The notes beneath the pieces were generated by a model. It made no database searches. It had not been told where the DNA came from and was given only the letters and a program-made list of their open reading frames with translations. From Enterobacter chengduensis (GTDB lineage Bacteria > Pseudomonadota > Gammaproteobacteria > Enterobacterales > Enterobacteriaceae), in assembly GCF_001984825.2 (NCBI RefSeq), contig NZ_CP043318.1, forward strand, positions 1,488,001-1,552,000: a stretch of 64,000 nucleotides of DNA, read 5' to 3'. A program made the translations under genes and the position numbers. Every line of letters begins with the position of its first letter. Position 1 is the stretch's first letter. Positions 12,325 to 22,729 of the stretch are shown here, piece by piece.

Positions 12325-13255
12325 TATAGTAACCAAGCCTCTCCGCCAGCAAATCCACAAACGCCTCCCGGTCGATATCCACCATCACCGTCGTATTCGG
12401 CTTATTCCCCGTCAGCGAATAGTAGTCCACCACCGTCATGCCCTGGGTGTATTTCCCCTGCGTTTCCACCCCAACCCAGCGGTCTACCGTGGTAAACATC
12501 TCCGGTTTTAACAGCCAGGCGATGGTGCACGGATCGTGCAGCGGCGCTCCGTGGAAGCCCCATTTCTCAGCCTTATGGTACTCCATAAAAAAGTCGAGCA
12601 GTTCAGCCACGGTTGTCGCCACCGGATTGCCCACGGCGCGGAAACACTCAATATCGCCCGCCATAATCTGCGCGCGGTGGGTCACGTCCAGTCCCGCCAT
12701 CACAATCGGTAAGCCGGACTGGAAGACAATCTCAGCCGATTCCGGGTCGACAAAAATGTTGAACTCGGCCGCTGGCGTCCAGTTACCCAGCCCCATCGCG
12801 CCGCCCATGATGACGATGCGCGCAATTTTAGCGTGCAGCTCAGGATGGCTATTCAGCAGGAGCGCAACGTTAGTTTGTGGCCCGGTCGCCACCAGCGTCA
12901 CGGGCTCCGCGCTTTCGCGCAGCACCTTCGCCATCAGCTCCACGGCGGTGCAGTTTTGCGGCGTGAAGCCCGGCTCAGGCAGCGCCGGACCGTCCAGCCC
13001 GCTTTCACCATGAACGTTGTCGGCAATGATTAGCTCGCGCATCAGCGGCTTCACGGCCCCGCCGGCGACGGGAATATCGGTGCGCCCGAGCAGCGTCAGC
13101 ATGCGCAAAACGTTGCGCAGGGTTTTATCCGGCGTCTGGTTTCCGGCGGAAGAGGTGACGGCTTTGACGTCGAGTTCAGGGGAGGCAAGTGCAAGAACGA
13201 GCGCGATCGCGTCGTCATGACCCGGATCGCAATCGAGAATAATAGGCTGTGCCAT
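12314..13255 (-). CDS. rihA: Pyrimidine-specific ribonucleoside hydrolase RihA
   Basis: 313 residues from the ATG at 13255 ([16 protein letters not shown]), preceded by GGAGAA; an earlier in-frame start at 13267 is less likely. It hydrolyses cytidine and uridine to base plus ribose in nucleoside salvage. The calcium-binding DCDPGHDDA motif is at the N-terminus, with [12 protein letters not shown] near residue 165 and [10 protein letters not shown] near 240. The last residues (SAA) and the TGA stop are encoded by the intergenic repeat. The IS110 core lies four bases past the stop, and no terminator is visible between rihA and the element. Confidence 0.96.
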   Translation of the reverse strand: MAQPIILDCDPGHDDAIALVLALASPELDVKAVTSSAGNQTPDKTLRNVLRMLTLLGRTDIPVAGGAVKPLMRELIIADNVHGESGLDGPALPEPGFTPQNCTAVELMAKVLRESAEPVTLVATGPQTNVALLLNSHPELHAKIARIVIMGGAMGLGNWTPAAEFNIFVDPESAEIVFQSGLPIVMAGLDVTHRAQIMAGDIECFRAVGNPVATTVAELLDFFMEYHKAEKWGFHGAPLHDPCTIAWLLKPEMFTTVDRWVGVETQGKYTQGMTVVDYYSLTGNKPNTTVMVDIDREAFVDLLAERLGYYSAA

Positions 13256-13342
13256 AGCGTTCTCCATTCATAGCGTTATTTTGTGACAAGGTTAACGCTG
13301 CAATGTGACGCCGACGAGAGGAACTGAACAAAAGCGTGAAGC

Positions 13343-13368
13343 AGTGCGCAATCCGCAGATTGCGCACT
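13343..13368. repeat. Strong hairpin between gltL and rihA
   Basis: AGTGCGCAATC and GATTGCGCACT form a perfect 11-bp stem around CGCA, seven bases after the gltL stop. No T-run follows on the minus strand, so it is more likely a 3'-end stabiliser or a Rho-assisted stop than a simple intrinsic terminator. Confidence 0.6.
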
Positions 13369-13375
13369 GGGAAGA

Positions 13376-14101
13376 TTAATGCAGGATTTTGGCGAGGAAA
13401 TCTTTCGCACGATCGGATTTCGGGTTAGCGAAGAACTCTTCTTTCGGTGAGTCTTCAACAATTTTCCCTTCGTCCATAAAGATTACGCGATTGGCCACTT
13501 TACGGGCAAAGCCCATTTCGTGCGTCACCACCATCATGGTCATCCCTTCGTGCGCCAGCTCGACCATCACGTCCAGCACTTCGTTGATCATCTCCGGATC
13601 GAGCGCCGACGTGGGCTCATCGAACAGCATTGCCACCGGATCCATGCACAGCGCGCGGGCGATCGCCACACGCTGCTGCTGGCCGCCGGAAAGCTGCGCC
13701 GGGAACTTATCGGCATGGGCCGAAAGCCCAACGCGTTCCAGGAGCTTCAGACCTTTCTCGCGCGACGCTTTTTTATCGCGCTTAAGCACTTTTACCTGCG
13801 CCAGCGTCAGATTCTCAATAATGGAGAGGTGAGGGAACAGCTCAAAATGCTGGAACACCATGCCCACGTGAGAGCGAAGCTGGGCGAGGTTAGTTTTCTT
13901 GTCGTTAACCTTGGTGCCGTTGACGACGATCTCACCCTGCTGAACCGGCTCCAGCCCGTTGACGGTTTTGATCAGCGTCGATTTACCCGAGCCGGACGGC
14001 CCGCATACCACCACCACGTCGCCTTTTTTCACTTCGGTGGAGCAGTCGGTCAGCACCTGAAAGTGCCCATACCATTTAGAAACATTTTTCAGGGAAATCA
14101 T
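13376..14101 (-). CDS. gltL: Glutamate/aspartate ABC transporter ATP-binding protein GltL
   Basis: 241 residues. Walker [10 protein letters not shown] near residue 34, signature [15 protein letters not shown] near 136, Walker [15 protein letters not shown] near 158, and the switch histidine in VVTHEMGFA near 192. It is the cytoplasmic ATPase of the GltIJKL uptake system. It overlaps gltK by one base and is last in the operon. Confidence 0.97.
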   Translation of the reverse strand: MISLKNVSKWYGHFQVLTDCSTEVKKGDVVVVCGPSGSGKSTLIKTVNGLEPVQQGEIVVNGTKVNDKKTNLAQLRSHVGMVFQHFELFPHLSIIENLTLAQVKVLKRDKKASREKGLKLLERVGLSAHADKFPAQLSGGQQQRVAIARALCMDPVAMLFDEPTSALDPEMINEVLDVMVELAHEGMTMMVVTHEMGFARKVANRVIFMDEGKIVEDSPKEEFFANPKSDRAKDFLAKILH

Positions 14102-14775
14102 TATACCGTCCTTTTCTTCAGCCAGCTGACCAACAGCGATGCGCTTAAACTAATCACAAAGTAGACCGCACCCGCAAAGAGCACCATCTCAACCTGCGTA
14201 CCATCACGCTCGCCGATGGTTGAGGCGGTACGGAAGAAGTCTGCCAGGCTCAGCACGTAGACCAGCGAGGTATCCTGGAACAGTACGATACCCTGGGTCA
14301 GCAGGAGCGGAACCATGGCGCGAAACGCCTGCGGCAGAATAATGAGCTGCATGGACTGCCAGTGCGTCATCCCCAGCGCCAGCGCGGCGCTGGACTGCCC
14401 GCGGGAGATGCTCTGAATGCCCGCGCGGATAATCTCCGAGTAGTAAGCGGCCTCAAACATTGAGAACGCCACCATGGCGGAGATCAGACGGATATCGGTT
14501 TTCGGCGACAGCCCCAGCACGTTCTGCAGGAAGCCGGGTACGATCAGGTAAAACCACAGCAGCACCATCACCAGCGGGATGGAGCGGAACACGTTAACGT
14601 AGGCGGTGGCAAACCAGGCAAGCGGCTTAAAGCTCGACAGGCGCATGACGGCCAGCAGGGTACCCCAGACGATACCGACGATGATGGCAATGACCGTGAT
14701 TTTTAAGGTAATCACCAGGCCATCCAGCAGGTAAGGCATGGAGGGAACGATAGAACTCCAGTCAAATTCGTACAT
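14101..14775 (-). CDS. gltK: Glutamate/aspartate ABC transporter permease GltK
   Basis: 224 residues with about five membrane segments and the permease EAA loop ([21 protein letters not shown], near residues 135-155) that docks on the ATPase. HisMQ family. It shares one base with gltJ upstream and one with gltL downstream, so translation of the three is coupled. Confidence 0.97.
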   Translation of the reverse strand: MYEFDWSSIVPSMPYLLDGLVITLKITVIAIIVGIVWGTLLAVMRLSSFKPLAWFATAYVNVFRSIPLVMVLLWFYLIVPGFLQNVLGLSPKTDIRLISAMVAFSMFEAAYYSEIIRAGIQSISRGQSSAALALGMTHWQSMQLIILPQAFRAMVPLLLTQGIVLFQDTSLVYVLSLADFFRTASTIGERDGTQVEMVLFAGAVYFVISLSASLLVSWLKKRTV

Positions 14776-15515
14776 TATTTGCCCCCCATGTTGCCCGGCA
14801 GGCGAATTTTGCGTTCAACCAGGTTCATCACCAGCATGATGAAAGCGTTAATCAGAACATACGCGAGCGTGATCGCGGTGAAGGATTCCCACGCGTGAGC
14901 GGAGTAATCCAGCAGCTTGCCCGCCTGCGCGGCCATATCAACCAGGCCGATCGTGGAGGCGATGGCCGAGTTCTTCACCAGGTTCATCATCTCGGAGGTC
15001 ATCGGCGGAACGATAACGCGGTAGGCGTTAGGCAGCAGCACGTAGCGGTAGGTTTGTGGCAGCGTCAGGCCCATCGCCAGGCCCGCATTTTTTTGTCCGC
15101 GCGGCAGTGACTGAATGGCGGCACGCACCTGCTCGCAAACGCGCGCAGCGGTAAACAGCCCCAGACACAGCATGGAGGAGACAAAGAACTGTACGTTCGG
15201 ATCCAGTTCCGACTTGAACCACATGCCAATATTTTCCGGCAGCAGTTCCGGGATAACCAGATACCAGGTAAAGAACTGCACGATCAGCGGAACGTTACGG
15301 AACAGTTCCACATAGAGGGTGCCCAGTGTTGAAAGAAAACGGTTAGGGACGGTGCGCAGAATACCGAACAAAGAACCGACAAGAAACGCGATGATCCACG
15401 CCGTTATCGATAATGCCACGGTGACCTGAAAGCCGCTCCACAGCCAGCCAAGATAGGTGGTGTTGCCGAACGGGGCCTGTTGCAGGAATATGCCCCAGTT
15501 CCAGTCTATTGACAT
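14775..15515 (-). CDS. gltJ: Glutamate/aspartate ABC transporter permease GltJ
   Basis: 246 residues from the ATG at 15515 ([16 protein letters not shown]), with CTGGAG seven bases before it; the frame is open for 20 codons upstream, but that segment includes the attenuator hairpin. Polytopic HisMQ-type permease with the EAA loop [20 protein letters not shown]. It partners GltK. It lies downstream of the terminator-like hairpin at 15528-15552, so its expression should be lower than that of gltI. Confidence 0.97.
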   Translation of the reverse strand: MSIDWNWGIFLQQAPFGNTTYLGWLWSGFQVTVALSITAWIIAFLVGSLFGILRTVPNRFLSTLGTLYVELFRNVPLIVQFFTWYLVIPELLPENIGMWFKSELDPNVQFFVSSMLCLGLFTAARVCEQVRAAIQSLPRGQKNAGLAMGLTLPQTYRYVLLPNAYRVIVPPMTSEMMNLVKNSAIASTIGLVDMAAQAGKLLDYSAHAWESFTAITLAYVLINAFIMLVMNLVERKIRLPGNMGGK

Positions 15516-15527
15516 AATAAACTCCAG

Positions 15528-15552
15528 AAAAAAAAGGGTAGCAGCGCTACCC
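15528..15552 (-). terminator. Intrinsic terminator/attenuator between gltI and gltJ
   Basis: On the minus strand GGGTAGC-GCT-GCTACCC is followed by eight T residues, just before the gltJ ribosome-binding site. In E. coli the same position forms the 3' end of the SroC RNA and limits read-through into gltJKL. Confidence 0.85.
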
Positions 15553-15680
15553 TCGAAGATTGGTGAGAAGCTCATTTTCGTGCTGAGTGGGGAACGACCA
15601 CTCAGCGTATAGTCTGTCCATGCTTCCCGACAATCGAGAGGGCAGGAGATCCCGCCCCTGTTGTTCTAATTAGTTAAGAG
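15528..15680 (-). ncRNA. sroC: Probable SroC small RNA (gltI 3' region)
   Basis: The gltI-gltJ intergenic segment contains a 9-bp hairpin (15582-15606, GCTGAGTGG/CCACTCAGC) and ends in the intrinsic terminator at 15528-15552. In E. coli and Salmonella SroC is processed from the gltI mRNA at this place and sponges the GcvB RNA. The call rests on position and terminator. I cannot align the sequence, and the 5' end is a guess. Confidence 0.55.
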
Positions 15681-16575
15681 CCTTGTCGTTTGGAGATTTG
15701 AACAGCGCCTTCATGTCGTCAGACAGTTCAAAGTTCATGTTCAGGTTTTTTGGTGGAATCGGGTTCTTGAACCACTTGTCGAACCATTTTTCCGCTTCGC
15801 CGGAGGTCTGCACCTGGGCGATGGTGTCATCAATCAGCTTCTTGAACTGCGGATCGTCTTTACGCAGCATGCAGCCGTAAGCTTCTTTTGACTGCGCGGT
15901 GCCGACGATATCCCAGTTGTCTGGTTTCTTCGCTTTCGCACGCTCGCCCGCCAGCAGGGCGTCATCCATCATAAACGCGACGGCACGACCGCTTTCCAGG
16001 GTACGGAAGGAGTCGCCATGGTCTTTCGCGCTGATGATGCGCATATCCATTTTCTTCTCGTCGTTCAGCTTGTGCAGCAGCACTTCTGACGTGGTACCGG
16101 ATGTCACCACAACCGCTTTGCCTTTCAGGTCAGCGAAGTCTTTGATCTCACCGCCTTTCTTCGTCAGCAGGCGGGTGCCCACGACAAAGATGGTGTCAGA
16201 GAAGGCCGCCTGTTTCTGACGCTCGAGGTTGTTGGTGGTGGAGCCACACTCGAAGTCAAAGGTGCCGTTTTGCAGCAGCGGAATACGGTTCTGTGAAGTG
16301 ATTGGGATCAGCTTCACCTGCAGGTCAGGTTTGTTCAGCTTTTTCTTCACGGCTTCAACGATGGCGTTGGAGTAATCCTGTGAATAGCCCACGACCTTTT
16401 GCGTGTTGTCGTAGTAAGAGAACGGGACAGAAGATTCACGGTGGCCGACCACGATGACGCCGTTTTTGGCAATCTTGTCGAGAGTGCTTCCTGCTGCCGG
16501 TGCATCTTCAGCGTGAACCACGCCGGCAGACATTCCCATAACCAGCATTGCTGTGGCCAGTTTACGTAATTGCAT
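15670..16575 (-). CDS. gltI: Glutamate/aspartate periplasmic binding protein GltI
   Basis: 301 residues from the ATG at 16575 (MQLRKLATAMLVMGMSAG), preceded by GGAG; the upstream in-frame start at 16620 adds non-family sequence. The signal peptide ends at VHAED, about residue 22. SBP family 3 fold: GVIVVGHRESSVPFSYYD, the FDFECGSTTNN ligand loop and SGTTSEVLL. It delivers glutamate and aspartate to GltJK. First gene of gltIJKL, separated from the rest by an attenuator. Confidence 0.97.
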   Translation of the reverse strand: MQLRKLATAMLVMGMSAGVVHAEDAPAAGSTLDKIAKNGVIVVGHRESSVPFSYYDNTQKVVGYSQDYSNAIVEAVKKKLNKPDLQVKLIPITSQNRIPLLQNGTFDFECGSTTNNLERQKQAAFSDTIFVVGTRLLTKKGGEIKDFADLKGKAVVVTSGTTSEVLLHKLNDEKKMDMRIISAKDHGDSFRTLESGRAVAFMMDDALLAGERAKAKKPDNWDIVGTAQSKEAYGCMLRKDDPQFKKLIDDTIAQVQTSGEAEKWFDKWFKNPIPPKNLNMNFELSDDMKALFKSPNDKALN

Positions 16576-16983
16576 ACCCAACTCCTTTCTTATCAGCGCC
16601 AGCGACGCATTGATACCCATTGTGATGTTGTTATATCTCGCGCGATGCGAGTGCAGTGTTATGCAAGCTTGTTAACATTTAGTCTGGCTTAATGTAAAGA
16701 TTTTGCTGCGTTATTGTTTATTTTTGCGAAGCGCGCCGCACCATTCAGAGGCAATAATCTCCCGTTGCACCGTTTCGGTGCTACCGACGATCTACGCTGG
16801 TGCGACAAGGTTGCACGTTAAGCCAAACTGCGTTCACCTGAATAAACAAAGCAATAGGCGTGCCAGATTTGAGATTGGGCAGGGATTGTCGGGTGGCGCT
16901 GACGCTTACCCGACCTACGGGAACGGAAATGCTGAATGTAGGCCGGGTAAGGCGTAGCCGCCACCCGGCAACGGATGGGAAGG
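16576..16983. other. lnt-gltI intergenic region
   Basis: The part next to gltI is A/T-rich (gttaacatttagtctggcttaatgtaaagat) and should carry the gltI promoter. The middle (about 16700-16880) shows no gene I can support. The part next to lnt holds two REP elements listed separately. Confidence 0.6.
16888..16969. repeat. REP pair (BIME-like) downstream of gltI promoter region, upstream end of lnt 3' side
   Basis: Two inverted REP units: 16888-16918 (GTCGGGTGGCGCTGACGCTT followed by ACCCGACCTAC) and 16937-16969 (TGTAGGCCGGGTAAGGCGTA followed by GCCGCCACCCGGC). Both have the usual palindromic stem and face each other across an 18-base spacer, 14 bases beyond the lnt stop. Confidence 0.85.
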
Positions 16984-18522
16984 TTATTGACGACGCTGGC
17001 GCAGGCTCATCAGCAGCGCGCCAAAGCCGAACAGCGCGGTCAGGATCCACAGCGGCCAGTTGCCGGTACGGGCGTATGGCGTCAGCCCCGTTGTTGGCGT
17101 GACGTTAGCGGTCAGCACCTCTCGGGTAAACTGCGGGATCATCGCCTGAATTTCACCCTGAGGGCCAATCACGGCGGTGATGCCGTTGTTGGTGCTGCGC
17201 AGCAGCGGACGCGCCAGCTCCAGGGCGCGCATGCGTGCCATCTGGAAGTGCTGCCACGGGCCGATTGACTTACCAAACCAGGCGTCGTTAGAGATGGTCA
17301 GCAGATAGTCCGTATCCGGGCGGAAGTTATCGCGTACCTGCTCGCCGAGAATGATTTCGTAGCAGATGGCCGCCGTCAGGGCCGCGCCGTGCGCGTGCAG
17401 CTGGGGCTGAACGTACGGGCCGCGGCTGAAGGAGGACATCGGCAGATCAAAGAACGGGGCCAGCGGGCGCAGAATCGACTCCAGCGGGACAAACTCGCCA
17501 AACGGCACCAGGTGGTTCTTGTTGTACCGGTCAGTGGAGCGGTAGCTGTACTCGCTGTCTTTGCCGAGCGTAATGATGGTGTTGTAGGTGTCGTAGCGGT
17601 TCTGCTGATTCAGACGCGCATCGACAATCCCGGTGATCAGCGTGCTGCCGCGCGCCACCAGCAGGTCGTTCATCATGTTGAGGAACGGCTGCTGGTTAAT
17701 TTCCAGATCGGGAATGGCGGACTCCGGCCAGATAATCAGCTGCGATTTCCCCATCACCTCTTCGGTGGCGTTGGCGTAGATCTTCAGCGTATTCAGCAGC
17801 TCTTTTTCGTCCCACTTCATGGACTGCGGGATATTCCCCTGCACCATGGAAACCTGCATGGCGCGCGCGGGCTCAAGGGTGAACCACTGGATATAGCGCA
17901 GCGGGAAGGGCAGGGCAAACAGCACCAGCGCCACGGCCAGCGGTTTCCAGCCGCGCGTGACCAGCGCTAATGCCAGCAGGCCGCTCACTGCCATCAGCAG
18001 GAAGTTGATGGCCTCAACGCCCATGACCGGCGCCAGGCCCTTCAGCGGGCCGTCAATCTGGCTGTAGCCGAACTGCAGCCACGGGAAGCCGGTCAGCACC
18101 CAGCCGCGCAGGAACTCGGTTACCTGCCAGACCACCGGCGCGGCAACGGCGACGCGGAGCCAGGAGGTTTTAGGCCACAGGCGAGAAAGGATGCCTGCGA
18201 ACAGGCCGGTATAGAGCGAGAGATACGCGGCGAGCAGCACCACCAGGAAGACGTTAACCGGGCCAGGCATACCGCCAAACTGGGCGATGCTGACGTAGAC
18301 CCAGTTAATGCCTGAGCCAAACAGCCCCAGCCCCCAGAAGTAGCCGATCGCGGCAGCCTGCACCGGACGACGATTCAGGGTCAGACCCTGAAGCCCCATC
18401 AGGGAGAGAATGGCCGCAGGCCAGATATCGTAAGGTGAGAAAGCCAGCGTACCGCTGGCTCCGAGTAACAGCGCCAGCAGCAAACGGACGCGCTGGCGTT
18501 CAAGCAATGGGGCAAATGCCAT
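16984..18522 (-). CDS. lnt: Apolipoprotein N-acyltransferase Lnt
   Basis: 512 residues. Several N-terminal membrane segments (about 1-200) precede a periplasmic nitrilase-fold domain. The catalytic triad motifs are visible: E in [10 protein letters not shown] (near 267), K in [11 protein letters not shown] (near 335) and C in [10 protein letters not shown] (near 387). Lnt adds the third acyl chain to the lipoprotein N-terminal cysteine. It follows corC by five bases, and RlpA, LptE and ChiQ in this window are among its likely substrates. Confidence 0.97.
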   Translation of the reverse strand: MAFAPLLERQRVRLLLALLLGASGTLAFSPYDIWPAAILSLMGLQGLTLNRRPVQAAAIGYFWGLGLFGSGINWVYVSIAQFGGMPGPVNVFLVVLLAAYLSLYTGLFAGILSRLWPKTSWLRVAVAAPVVWQVTEFLRGWVLTGFPWLQFGYSQIDGPLKGLAPVMGVEAINFLLMAVSGLLALALVTRGWKPLAVALVLFALPFPLRYIQWFTLEPARAMQVSMVQGNIPQSMKWDEKELLNTLKIYANATEEVMGKSQLIIWPESAIPDLEINQQPFLNMMNDLLVARGSTLITGIVDARLNQQNRYDTYNTIITLGKDSEYSYRSTDRYNKNHLVPFGEFVPLESILRPLAPFFDLPMSSFSRGPYVQPQLHAHGAALTAAICYEIILGEQVRDNFRPDTDYLLTISNDAWFGKSIGPWQHFQMARMRALELARPLLRSTNNGITAVIGPQGEIQAMIPQFTREVLTANVTPTTGLTPYARTGNWPLWILTALFGFGALLMSLRQRRQ

Positions 18523-18527
18523 TTACA

Positions 18528-19406
18528 TTAATCTTCCAGTTTTGGCACCGGTGAGTCGTCCGGCGTTCTGACGTGAACCTGTATAATACGTCGGCTGTCG
18601 GCCATGGCTACTTTGAACTGGTAACCGTCGATGTCAACGGTCTCTCCGCGCGCCGGGAGGTGGCCAAAGGCCTGCATCACCAGCCCGCCGATGGTATCGA
18701 CCTCTTCATCGCTGAAGTGGGTTCCGAAGGCGTCGTTGAAGTCCTCGATGGAGGCCAGCGCACGCACGGTCCAGGTATGGCGGCTAAGCTGACGGAAGTC
18801 GATATCCTCTTCTTCGTCGTACTCGTCCTCGATTTCGCCCACGATCAGCTCAAGAATATCCTCGATCGTGACCAGGCCTGAAACGCCGCCAAATTCATCA
18901 ATAACAATCGCCATGTGGTAGCGCTGGGAGCGGAACTCTTTCAGCATCCGATCCACACGTTTACTCTCCGGCACGACCACGGCCTGGCGTAACACTTTTT
19001 CCATACTGAAGGCTTCGGCATCGCTGCGCATAAACGGCAGCAGATCTTTCGCCATCAAAATCCCTTCGATGTGATCTTTATCTTCGCTAATGACCGGGAA
19101 ACGCGAGTGGGCGGATTCGATGATGACATCGAGGCACTCGTCCAGCGTCTGGTTACGTTTCAGGGTGATCATCTGCGAGCGGGGGATCATGATATCGCGA
19201 ACGCGCTGGTCGGCGATGTCCATCACCCCTTCGAGCATTTCGCGCGTATCTTCGTCGATAAGGTCGTTCTGCCCTGAATCACGAATCAGCTCCAGCAGTT
19301 CATCACGGTTTTTGGGTTCGCCGTGAAAAAGCTGGTTCAGAATGAGGGAGAAAAATCCCTTTTTACTGGTTGTCGTGTCGCTACTGTGTGAATTGTCGTC
19401 GCTCAT
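18528..19406 (-). CDS. corC: CBS-domain protein CorC (YbeX)
   Basis: 292 residues from the ATG at 19406 ([19 protein letters not shown]), equal to the E. coli length; the open 15-codon extension is ignored. A tandem CBS pair (about residues 70-195) with IMIPRSQM and [13 protein letters not shown] is followed by a C-terminal CorC/HlyC domain with [19 protein letters not shown]. It has been linked to magnesium/cobalt efflux and, more recently, to translation-related phenotypes with YbeY. Lies in the ybeZ-ybeY-corC-lnt run. Confidence 0.95.
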   Translation of the reverse strand: MSDDNSHSSDTTTSKKGFFSLILNQLFHGEPKNRDELLELIRDSGQNDLIDEDTREMLEGVMDIADQRVRDIMIPRSQMITLKRNQTLDECLDVIIESAHSRFPVISEDKDHIEGILMAKDLLPFMRSDAEAFSMEKVLRQAVVVPESKRVDRMLKEFRSQRYHMAIVIDEFGGVSGLVTIEDILELIVGEIEDEYDEEEDIDFRQLSRHTWTVRALASIEDFNDAFGTHFSDEEVDTIGGLVMQAFGHLPARGETVDIDGYQFKVAMADSRRIIQVHVRTPDDSPVPKLED

Positions 19407-19495
19407 GGCGTTTGTTAAGGGTTCTCTTGTTAGTTCAACGTTTACCGCCACGCGTTATCCTTTCGTGGCGGCAGGTGAGTCAGTCAGGTGACGGA

Positions 19496-19963
19496 CTATT
19501 CTTTCTCGGCAATGTACGGATCCTCATAGCCCAGAGCAAGCATTATCTCTGTCTCGAGGGACTCCATCTCTTCCGCTTCGTCATCTTCGATGTGATCGTA
19601 GCCCAACAGGTGCAGGCTCCCGTGTACCACCATGTGCGCCCAGTGGGCCTCAAGCGGCTTTTGCTGCTCTTTGGCTTCCTGTTCAACCACCTGACGGCAG
19701 ATGATCAGATCGCCCAGCAGCGGCATCTCAATGCCCGGCGGCGCTTCGAACGGGAAAGAGAGCACGTTGGTCGGCTTATCTTTCCCGCGATAGGTCAGGT
19801 TAAGCTCGTGGCTTTCGGCTTCATCCACCAGGCGAATCGTCACTTCTGATTCTTCCTGAAACTGCGGGATAACCGCATCCAGCCATTTCTGGAACTGTGC
19901 CTCATCCGGCATGCCGGAATTGTCTTCACAGGCCAGCTGTAAATCGAGGATCACCTGACTCAT
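19496..19963 (-). CDS. ybeY: Endoribonuclease YbeY
   Basis: 155 residues. The zinc-binding motif HxxxHxxxxxH is seen in [15 protein letters not shown], near residues 114-124. YbeY acts in 16S rRNA 3' maturation and ribosome quality control. It overlaps the ybeZ stop by four bases (ATGA), a coupling typical of this pair. Confidence 0.97.
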   Translation of the reverse strand: MSQVILDLQLACEDNSGMPDEAQFQKWLDAVIPQFQEESEVTIRLVDEAESHELNLTYRGKDKPTNVLSFPFEAPPGIEMPLLGDLIICRQVVEQEAKEQQKPLEAHWAHMVVHGSLHLLGYDHIEDDEAEEMESLETEIMLALGYEDPYIAEKE

Positions 19964-21006
19964 TTCTGTTCTTGCTCCTGCGCGTCGCGCTTACGTTCTG
20001 CGGCCAGTTCGGCCCTACGCTTCTGATCCGCCTCTTCCCAGGCTTCATAGGCGTTAACGATACGCGCGACCACCGGGTGGCGTACCACGTCTTCACTGTG
20101 GAAGAAGTTAAAGCTGATTTCGTCAACCTCCGCCAGCACCTCGATGGCGTGGCGCAGGCCGGATTTGGTGCTGCGCGGCAGGTCGATCTGGGTCACGTCA
20201 CCGGTAATGACCGCTTTCGAGTTAAAGCCGATACGCGTCAGGAACATCTTCATCTGTTCGATGGTGGTGTTCTGGCTCTCATCGAGAATGATGAACGCGT
20301 CGTTTAACGTGCGGCCGCGCATGTAGGCGAGCGGAGCCACCTCGATCACGTTACGCTCAATCAGCTTCTCGACCTTCTCAAAGCCGAGCATCTCGAACAG
20401 CGCATCGTATAAAGGGCGCAGATACGGGTCGACCTTCTGGCTCAGATCGCCCGGCAGGAAGCCCAGCTTTTCACCGGCTTCAACGGCAGGACGGGTCAGC
20501 AGAATTCGACGGATCTCCTGACGCTCCAGCGCATCTACCGCAGCGGCAACCGCCAGATAGGTTTTCCCCGTCCCCGCGGGACCCACCCCGAAGGTGATGT
20601 CGTGGTCGAGGATATTGGCGATGTACTGCGCCTGGTTTGGCGTACGCGGCTTGATGACGCCACGCTTGGTCTTGATATTGATTGCCTTGCCGTAGTCCGG
20701 CACGCTTTCCGCGCTCTGCTCAAGCACGCGCGCCTCTTTAATGGCGAGGTGAATTTGTTCCGGCTCTATATCCTGAATTTCGCCGCGCATCGGGGCGGTA
20801 TCGACATACAGGCTGCGCAGGATATCTGCTGCCGCATTGACGCAGATAGGGCGTCCGGTAAGTTTGAAGTGATTATCGCGACGGTTAATTTCGATACCCA
20901 GACGTCGCTCCAGTTGTTTGATGTTGTCATCAAACGGTCCGCACAGGCTCAGCAGGCGAGCGTTGTCTGCGGGCGTTAGGCTGATTTCACGCGTATCTAT
21001 GTTCAA
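19960..21006 (-). CDS. ybeZ: PhoH-like ATPase YbeZ
   Basis: 348 residues from a TTG at 21006 ([18 protein letters not shown]). The TTG is preceded by AGAGGAAC, and the longer open frame to 21141 has no family similarity. PhoH family: Walker [12 protein letters not shown] (near residue 135) and Walker [14 protein letters not shown] (near 235), with a KH-like N-terminal part. It interacts with YbeY in E. coli and probably acts on RNA; the exact activity is not settled. Confidence 0.95.
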   Translation of the reverse strand: MNIDTREISLTPADNARLLSLCGPFDDNIKQLERRLGIEINRRDNHFKLTGRPICVNAAADILRSLYVDTAPMRGEIQDIEPEQIHLAIKEARVLEQSAESVPDYGKAINIKTKRGVIKPRTPNQAQYIANILDHDITFGVGPAGTGKTYLAVAAAVDALERQEIRRILLTRPAVEAGEKLGFLPGDLSQKVDPYLRPLYDALFEMLGFEKVEKLIERNVIEVAPLAYMRGRTLNDAFIILDESQNTTIEQMKMFLTRIGFNSKAVITGDVTQIDLPRSTKSGLRHAIEVLAEVDEISFNFFHSEDVVRHPVVARIVNAYEAWEEADQKRRAELAAERKRDAQEQEQK

Positions 21007-21169
21007 ACTGTTCCTCTTTGATTGGTTAACTGACCCGCTGCCACACGGCGTAATAAAACGGTCATTACCGAAATTATTCACGCCACAGAATAAAGGCGCA
21101 AGCGTTGCGGAAGATATTGGGGATGATGAGAGGAAATACAAGGCCTGTCGGAAGGGCAGGCCATCAGGA

Positions 21170-22594
21170 TTAAGGCTGGTAAATCCCCACGCCAGAATCG
21201 TTCTCTTTGCGGGTACGCGAAATCACGGATTCCGGTGACTCTGCGATACGCAGGCCCATTTCGTCTTCGGTGCGGACCACCTTCGCGCGCAGCGAGTTGG
21301 TCAGCACTTCGACGATTTCGACGTCCACAAACTTACCGATCATGTCCGGGGTGCCTTCAAAGTTCACCACGCGGTTATTTTCGGTTCGACCGGAGAGTTC
21401 CATAATGCTCTTGCGCGAGGTACCTTCCACCAGAATACGCTGGACGGTGCCGAGCATACGGCGGCTCCACGCATTGGCCTGCTGGTTGATACGCTCCTGC
21501 AGAATATACAGACGCTGCTTTTTCTCCTCTTCCGGCACATCGTCAACCATATCGGCCGCAGGGGTGCCAGGACGCGCGGAGAAGATGAAGCTGTAGCTGA
21601 CGTCAAAATTCACGTCGCCGATGAGCTTCATGGTGCGCTCGAAGTCATCAGCGGTTTCGCCCGGGAAGCCGACGATAAAGTCGGAGCTGATCTGGATATC
21701 CGGACGCGCTTCGCGCAGCTTGCGAATGGTGGATTTGTACTCCAGCACCGTGTGCGGACGACCCATCAGGTTAAGGACGCGGTCCGAGCCGCACTGAATC
21801 GGCAGATGCAGGAAGCTCACCAGCTCTGGCGTATCGCGATACACGTCAATGATGTCGTCGGTAAATTCCATCGGATGGCTGGTGGTGAAGCGAATGCGGT
21901 CGATGCCGTCAATCGCGGCCACCAGACGCAGCAGTTCGGCAAAGCTGCCGGTGGTGCCGTCGTAGTTTTCCCCGCGCCAGGCGTTAACGTTTTGGCCCAG
22001 CAGGTTCACTTCGCGCACGCCCTGCGCGGCAAGCTGCGCGATTTCAAACAGGATATCGTCTGCCGGGCGGCTGACCTCTTCACCGCGGGTGTACGGCACC
22101 ACGCAGTAAGTACAGTATTTGTTGCAGCCTTCCATGATGGAGACGAAGGCGGTCGGGCCATCGGCGCGCGGCTCCGGCAGGCGGTCAAACTTTTCGATTT
22201 CCGGGAAGCTGACGTCAACGACCGGGCTACGGTTGCCGCGAACCTGATTAATCATTTCCGGCAGGCGGTGCAGGGTCTGCGGGCCAAAGACAATATCCAC
22301 ATACGGGGCTCGCTGGCGGATCAGCTTGCCTTCCTGCGACGCCACGCAGCCACCCACCCCGATGATCAGGTCTGGGTTTTTTCGTTTGAGAAGCTTCCAG
22401 CGGCCTAACACGTGGAAGACTTTTTCCTGTGCTTTTTCACGAATCGAACAGGTGTTCAGCAGCAGCACGTCCGCTTCTTTCGCATTTTCAGTCAGCTGGT
22501 ATCCGTGGGTGGTATCCAGCAGATCGGCCATCTTGGATGAATCGTATTCGTTCATCTGACAGCCCCAGGTTTTTATATGGAGTTTTTTAGTCAT
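21170..22594 (-). CDS. miaB: tRNA-2-methylthio-N6-dimethylallyladenosine synthase MiaB
   Basis: 474 residues from the ATG at 22594 ([18 protein letters not shown]), equal to E. coli. An N-terminal MTTase domain with cysteines in GCQMN, NTCSIR and GGCVAS is followed by a radical-SAM domain with CNKYCTYC near residue 157 and a C-terminal TRAM domain. It adds the methylthio group at A37 of tRNAs reading UNN codons. It diverges from ubiF. Confidence 0.97.
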   Translation of the reverse strand: MTKKLHIKTWGCQMNEYDSSKMADLLDTTHGYQLTENAKEADVLLLNTCSIREKAQEKVFHVLGRWKLLKRKNPDLIIGVGGCVASQEGKLIRQRAPYVDIVFGPQTLHRLPEMINQVRGNRSPVVDVSFPEIEKFDRLPEPRADGPTAFVSIMEGCNKYCTYCVVPYTRGEEVSRPADDILFEIAQLAAQGVREVNLLGQNVNAWRGENYDGTTGSFAELLRLVAAIDGIDRIRFTTSHPMEFTDDIIDVYRDTPELVSFLHLPIQCGSDRVLNLMGRPHTVLEYKSTIRKLREARPDIQISSDFIVGFPGETADDFERTMKLIGDVNFDVSYSFIFSARPGTPAADMVDDVPEEEKKQRLYILQERINQQANAWSRRMLGTVQRILVEGTSRKSIMELSGRTENNRVVNFEGTPDMIGKFVDVEIVEVLTNSLRAKVVRTEDEMGLRIAESPESVISRTRKENDSGVGIYQP

Positions 22595-22729
22595 CGACTT
22601 GCTCAGCTCAGGATTGCAAGCCGCGTATTGTAATGCTTTGGTGGGGTTGTGACCAGTATGAAGGTTGTGTGCCTCAGGACCGCAAAAATCCGGTAAACTT
22701 AAGGGATTCTCCAATAAGGAAAATTGACC

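Noticed and set aside
16888..16969. Target site for the IS110 element in the classical REP pair
   Set aside because: The REP units lack CTGATGCC-CT-CACCC, so the guides would not match.
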